The translations under genes were made by a program, and so were the position numbers. A model generated the notes under the pieces. It saw only the letters and a list, made by a program, of their open reading frames with translations. It did not search any database and was not told the DNA's origin. From Luteolibacter flavescens (lineage in GTDB: Bacteria; Verrucomicrobiota; Verrucomicrobiia; Verrucomicrobiales; Akkermansiaceae): a stretch of 64,000 bases of DNA. Shown here piece by piece: positions 61,001 through 64,000 of this stretch. The DNA is taken from NCBI RefSeq assembly GCF_025950085.1, contig NZ_JAPDDS010000005.1:186001-250000 (forward strand), read 5' to 3'. The number at the start of each line of letters is the position of its first letter. Position 1 is the first letter of the stretch.

Positions 61001-62546
61001 AGTTGAATTCCATCTCACCGCCGGTCTGCACGATGGAGGCATTGCGCGGGCTGAGACGCCATGGGTTCGTGACCTGCAGCTTGCCGCCGGACAACTCGTA
61101 GCCCGCGTAGCCGCTGTTCCCGAGGACGAAGGTGGAGACACCCGTGGCCGCGGCGGCGTTGTTTGCATCCACCACCCTGATGGTGCCTGCGCTCTGGCGG
61201 AGCACCGAGTTTTCCCAAGTGGTGGTGGCTCCCGCGCTGCCACCCATGACGGTGGATGCGCCGGACAGGGTGACCAGGCCGCCCGTACCGACGAAGCTGC
61301 CGGTATTCGTCGCGTCCTGCAGGTTGACCTTGCCGCTGCCGGAGATGCGGAGCGTCACTGCGCCGCCCCCGGTGCCAGTGCTGTTGTTCGGGCTGAGGGT
61401 GATCTCGCTGCCGCTGGCGACATTCACCGAGACTCCGGATCCGGCGAGCAGGCCGTTGCCATTGATATCGGTTGTGAGGCTGTTGATCAGCCCGTCCACC
61501 TGGGCTCCGCTGAAGCCTCCGGTGCCGCCGGCGTTCAGCGCCAGGGTCGAGCCGCTGGCGAGGGTGAGGCGCTCTTTCGTCCACAAGGCGGGGTTCCCTC
61601 CGAAGAGGAAGTCCGGCGAGCTGAAGGTGAGCGTGCCCGCATTCACCTGCCAGCGCAGGCCGGTCGCGGTGGCCGTCTGGACGCTGGTGGCCCCGCTCTT
61701 GTTCTCGAAGAGGCCGGTGAAGCCGGACCAGTCCCCGGTCAGCGCCAGATTCACGGTGCCTGCGCCGGGGCCGCTGTAGCGGTTGAAGAAACTGCTGCCG
61801 CTGACCGCTCCGGAGAAGGTGGCGGTGGCCGTGCCGCTGGTGGCATTCGTCGCGACGTTGCCGCCGTTGCCTCCGACGACGATCGCGCGCGAGAAGGTGA
61901 GATTGTCGGTCGCGCTTGCTGCGGCGAGGTTCAGTGAGAGTCCGCCGCCGTTGAGCACCACCTGGTTCGCGGCATTGCCGTAAACGCCATTCACCCCGGA
62001 CAGGGCGAGATTCCCCTGCACCACGTTGATGTTGCCGGTGAAGTCATTCGTCTCGCCGCGCAGGGCGACCTGGCCGGATGCGGCGAGGGCCACGTCGCTG
62101 TTGCTCCTCACGAAGAGGCCGCCAGTCACCGTGCCGGTGAGCTTCGCGGCCACCGTCGCATTTGCCACGGTCGCGGCATCGATGGCGGGGTTGTTCGCGG
62201 CGTAGCTGCCGCCGAAGGCGATCGTGCGGGTGGTGTCGGACACCGCCCCCACCGTGTAGCCGGTGGTGGTGAAGTTCAGGCGATCCACGGTCACCGGCGC
62301 GGTCAGTGTCACGACCCCGGCCGTGCCGCCGAAGACGGCGGTGCTCCCGTCGGTCCAGTTCCCCAGCGCACCGCTCACCGAGCCCTGACGCCAGACGGAT
62401 GCGGTATTCCAGACGCCACCGGCACCGGTGCCGGCGGTCGCCCCGTTCGCGTCCCAATACAGGTCGGCGGCGGAACTTGTGGCTGCCGTCATGCCGGAGA
62501 GGACGACGATCAGGTCCAGTGGACGTAGATGAAACTTGGATTTCAT
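58038..62546 (-). CDS. Giant autotransporter-associated beta-strand repeat protein
   Basis: 1502 residues starting at ATG 62546 (MKSKFHLRPLDLIVVLSG), with a signal peptide ending near TAATSSAADLYWDANG. N-terminal domain LYWDANGATAGTGAGGVWNT is the classic start of these proteins. Beta-strand repeats (LTKQGTGTLTIANANTYTGS, SGKTIVQTGGMNLTGY, DVTIDPGATLGGTGTIGG) fill the next ~1000 residues. The C-terminal part includes a LamG-like region (FTSGTPAPVSGFA ... SFDGYTGGALSVGFFSDPNG) and the shared module with DADSDHDGVPNGIEYFMGT and final KAFVRLKVMG. It is transcribed first in the direction of the two sigma-kinase modules. Surface display and adhesion are inferred. Confidence 0.92.
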   Translation of the reverse strand: MKSKFHLRPLDLIVVLSGMTAATSSAADLYWDANGATAGTGAGGVWNTASVWRQGSVSGALGNWTDGSTAVFGGTAGVVTLTAPVTVDRLNFTTTGYTVGAVSDTTRTIAFGGSYAANNPAIDAATVANATVAAKLTGTVTGGLFVRSNSDVALAASGQVALRGETNDFTGNINVVQGNLALSGVNGVYGNAANQVVLNGGGLSLNLAAASATDNLTFSRAIVVGGNGGNVATNATSGTATATFSGAVSGSSFFNRYSGPGAGTVNLALTGDWSGFTGLFENKSGATSVQTATATGLRWQVNAGTLTFSSPDFLFGGNPALWTKERLTLASGSTLALNAGGTGGFSGAQVDGLINSLTTDINGNGLLAGSGVSVNVASGSEITLSPNNSTGTGGGAVTLRISGSGKVNLQDATNTGSFVGTGGLVTLSGASTVMGGSAGATTTWENSVLRQSAGTIRVVDANNAAAATGVSTFVLGNSGYAGYELSGGKLQVTNPWRLSPRNASIVQTGGEMEFNFDGGGAAIADSRQFYLGSASFRAVLHATGGTARFNTTNVLDTRPAMAVSDTPLAAGSELTLDGNADWAFNGAGGYIGITRNAGKIGHLNLNGNSLLTTRRIIKGAGAQGRLNFNGGTVRATAAETNFLSGLDSLRIYSGGAHIDTNGHAITIGQEISQASGDTITSIPVTAAGSGYLGAPIVSISGGGGNGATAVANYNPATGTVTSVTVTSPGSGFTSAPTVAIAGGGGTGATLGAAVLAPAAAPGDFIKSGAGMLTLSGSSSEFSGKTIVQTGGMNLTGYLPNSPITVKDGASFESSPYQLVKSITLENGANLKLPLYTAGDHITVSEGINLSGGTATITPTFTGPLHPGQYVLAQSSVSGPGAIQLDFNAGGPVRMNSSLSTNSGLITLNIVSVGSNLVWTNASGDGAWNSNTSSNFLNGATADKFLGYDSVTFGPTSPAGNIELTGTLAPTAVTVNSSSDFTFQGSGSITGPATLTKQGTGTLTIANANTYTGSTYVTAGRLNVNGSLGGTDVTIDPGATLGGTGTIGGMVTIAGTVAPGNPVGTLTLGETWLQGTYECEIDGAQADKLVVNGNLDLTNSTLVITERSAPTAPSYVIATCTGTIIGSFPSVPAGWVLDTSNPRQVILWRESALVTLPDVINFSEAEGYMLGNIATTANVANSPFTGQQGWSQSLSDALGSVFAPPSSGQYYGGHGNAVRAGTSGTYIGGKKGIVLPTGTNTISFDGYTGGALSVGFFSDPNGNELLDSGDFGMQFGFSGQYIMHRNAKGGTTFTNGVAPTVDWHRFTITIGDSIGGSRYITMTVYNLGTGTWLDLNGEAPGHEWTFTATDANFGAAPHEALGGFFRVSLSAAVDNLKFTSGTPAPVSGFASWATANGVTGDMNADSDHDGVPNGIEYFMGTTGTGFTALPALDGNRTITWAKGAAYAGTYGENADYVIQTSGDLSTWTPVPVGNVTITGTGVSFTLPAGSGKAFVRLKVMGPQ

Positions 62547-62547
62547 T

Positions 62548-62564
62548 GGGTTGGGGTCGTGGGG
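62548..62564 (-). promoter_or_regulatory. Shared GGGTTGGGG-CGTGGGG motif upstream of surface-protein gene
   Basis: Plus-strand gggttggggtcgtgggg, next to the start codon at 62546. It matches the motif upstream of the 1682-residue protein (52023-52041) in all but two inserted bases. Whether it acts in DNA or RNA is unknown. Confidence 0.4.
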
Positions 62565-62726
62565 TTGCTTTGGGGAAAGCACCGGCATCGCAAGGGCACG
62601 ATCTTCCGGGCTCTCCCAAGGCATGCGTGCGCCGTCCGCCACGTCCGCCACCCATCGGGCATTTTTCTCCCGATCCGCCGGTCACGAATCCGCCACAGGC
62701 GGGACCCCGCCGTTTCAATCAGTGGC

Positions 62727-64000
62727 TCAATCCCGCAGGACAGCGCGCAGGCGGGCAAACATCTGCGTGCTGCCCGCCACGGACTCGTCCACCCGCAGCG
62801 TGACCTTTTCGAGGCTGCCGTCGCCGATCGCGACCGGTGGCCCGGCCAGGCTCCACGGCCGCGTGGTCCAGGAATTCGCGGCCATCGTCGGGGAGATCTC
62901 GATGACGAAATCCAGCCCGCGATCCAGGGAATCGGAGCGCCGCACGAAGGTGAATTCCAGATAACGGTCGTCCGCCTCATCCTTCACGGCCATCTGAGGA
63001 GTCCGCGGTTCGCCGGATACGTGGAGGTCTCCGGACTTCGGATTTCCGCCGGTGGCGTATTCCCAAAGGTTTTTCATGCCGTCGCCGTCGGGATCGGCAT
63101 CCGGGCCGCGGTCGGCGCCCTGCAGGCCGGTCGAGTCGAGCCACGACTGCCATTGCTCCTGCGGCGTCACCTTCGGCACCACCCAGACATTGCGGAAGCG
63201 CACCGGCCCGCTCGCGCCGCTGGTGTGTGCCTGCAGGAGGATGGGATGGAGACCCGGGCTCTCCGCCACGGATGCGCCGGTGGGTCCGGGGATCACGACA
63301 TTGTCATGCACCAGCATGCCATTCCAGCGCACCGTCACGCGGGCGTCCGAGATCTTCGTGGTGCCATCCCAGCGTGCGGCGGTGAAGTCGATGTCATAAG
63401 CCTGCCACACCCCGGCTCCGAGGCTGGCATTCACGGCGACCGGCTTTTGCAGGTAGATCGCCCCGGCGGAGTCGTGCTGCGGTGCCTGGCTCGCGGGGGT
63501 ATTCAGGATCTGGAGCTCGTAGCTGCGCTGGAGCTTCACGCCGGAGTTCCCCGCCTCTTGGCCCGCGCCACCCGGAGGTGACAGCCACTCGAGGTGAAGC
63601 TGGAAATCACGGAAGCCGGTGATGGTCGAGATGTCATTCGGCGTCGGATTCAGCGCCACGGCCATCGCGCCCGCGGAGACGGGCCACGTGGGTGCGGCAC
63701 CGTTCGCGTCGCGCTTCCAGTGGTTCGCCAGCGAGGCGGCGGTCCCGTCGAAAAGAACCACGGCACCCGGCGGTGGCGGGGTCGGCGGGCCGCAGACATA
63801 CATGTGGTCCACGTTCGGCCCGGTGGCGAGGGTGCTCGTCAGGCGGATGGTATTCATGCCCTCCACCAGATTCACGCTCACGCCTTCCGTGTAGATCCAG
63901 GTGGGCCATGCACCGGAAGGGCCGAAGGGGATGCCGGTGTTCACCACCGTGCCATTCACCGTCAGCGAAAGCGGGCGCGCGGAGGTGGCACCATTCGCAT
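62727..64000 (-). CDS. CBM-like plus DUF1080 protein with sorting-like C-terminus (5' truncated by window)
   Basis: The frame is open to base 64000, so the N-terminus is missing. The visible part begins with a carbohydrate-binding-module-like beta-sandwich (ARPLSLTVNG, GSNTIRL-like GMNTIRLTS, NVDHMYV), matching CBM35/CBM6. A DUF1080 domain follows (VVLFDGTAASLANHWKRD, GQEAGNSGVKLQRSYELQIL, AYDIDFTAARWDG, VRFRNVWVVPK). The end has ADRGPDADPDGDGMKNLWEY and the shared C-terminal beta-sandwich finishing MFARLRAVLRD. Probably a secreted glycan-acting protein of the 3-keto-disaccharide hydrolase type. It lies 180 bases upstream of the 1502-residue protein on the same strand. Confidence 0.88.
   Translation of the reverse strand, partial: ANGATSARPLSLTVNGTVVNTGIPFGPSGAWPTWIYTEGVSVNLVEGMNTIRLTSTLATGPNVDHMYVCGPPTPPPPGAVVLFDGTAASLANHWKRDANGAAPTWPVSAGAMAVALNPTPNDISTITGFRDFQLHLEWLSPPGGAGQEAGNSGVKLQRSYELQILNTPASQAPQHDSAGAIYLQKPVAVNASLGAGVWQAYDIDFTAARWDGTTKISDARVTVRWNGMLVHDNVVIPGPTGASVAESPGLHPILLQAHTSGASGPVRFRNVWVVPKVTPQEQWQSWLDSTGLQGADRGPDADPDGDGMKNLWEYATGGNPKSGDLHVSGEPRTPQMAVKDEADDRYLEFTFVRRSDSLDRGLDFVIEISPTMAANSWTTRPWSLAGPPVAIGDGSLEKVTLRVDESVAGSTQMFARLRAVLRD

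Noticed and set aside
59898-61937. Open frame of 679 codons on the plus strand
   Set aside because: Antisense to the 1502-residue repeat protein, with low-complexity R/A/G composition and no start context.

Overview
The window is high-GC DNA from a Verrucomicrobiota bacterium, most likely a Luteolibacter/Haloferula-like member of the Verrucomicrobiales. I infer this from a combination of traits: 3-keto-disaccharide hydrolase (DUF1080) proteins, giant secreted proteins with autotransporter-associated beta-strand repeats, ECF sigma factors of the planctomycete/verrucomicrobial type paired with Ser/Thr kinases, a Gram-negative envelope (TonB receptor, lipoproteins, MscS), and frequent GTG starts with weak Shine-Dalgarno sites. 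No 16S or other marker fixes the genus. There are no rRNA or tRNA genes, CRISPR arrays, phage genes or transposase genes that I can see.

Layout. 1-4.9 kb: the tail of a membrane-anchored Ser/Thr kinase, serS, a TPR-like membrane protein, and a pseudokinase/SUMF1-like fusion. 5-9.6 kb: an auxin-efflux-type transporter, a secreted beta-helix protein, a GlcD-like FAD oxidase and an ApbE flavin transferase. 9.6-15 kb: a 1787-residue secreted protein built from a LamG-like domain, three RCC1-like propeller blocks and ASH/HYDIN-type domains. 15.1-17.3 kb: a glycoside hydrolase family 1 protein interrupted by a circularly permuted periplasmic solute-binding domain, the most unusual gene in the window. 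17.3-21.2 kb: a REP-like hairpin array, argF and argD with a four-helix-bundle cassette between them, and an EamA exporter. 21.5-29.4 kb: lepB, a squalene/phytoene synthase, a lipoprotein, two tandem paralogues of unknown function, and a Gfo/Idh/MocA oxidoreductase followed by a double-DUF1080 protein. 29.4-36.5 kb: an MscS channel translationally coupled to a lipoprotein lipase, a membrane protein and a TonB-dependent receptor. 36.5-39.4 kb: small orphan genes. 39.4-46.8 kb: prfC, a VC0807-like membrane protein, a CPA2 antiporter, a pterin dehydratase, a lipoprotein, an L,D-transpeptidase, a LysE exporter and a small anchored protein. 47-64 kb: a surface-protein locus on the minus strand, with two tandem ECF sigma/Ser-Thr kinase modules lying between two giant beta-strand-repeat proteins, followed by a CBM-DUF1080 protein cut by the window edge.

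How it fits together. Housekeeping genes (serS, prfC, argDF, lepB) are scattered among envelope and signalling genes. Four large secreted proteins share a C-terminal module (an acidic DxDGDG-type repeat, an E-Y-x-x-G motif and a beta-sandwich ending near an F-x-R-L motif), which looks like a lineage-specific surface sorting or anchoring domain. The two sigma-kinase modules next to two of these proteins suggest, as inference, a regulatory system for surface-protein production. The Gfo/Idh/MocA-DUF1080 pair and the CBM-DUF1080 protein fit polysaccharide or glycoside breakdown through 3-keto sugars.
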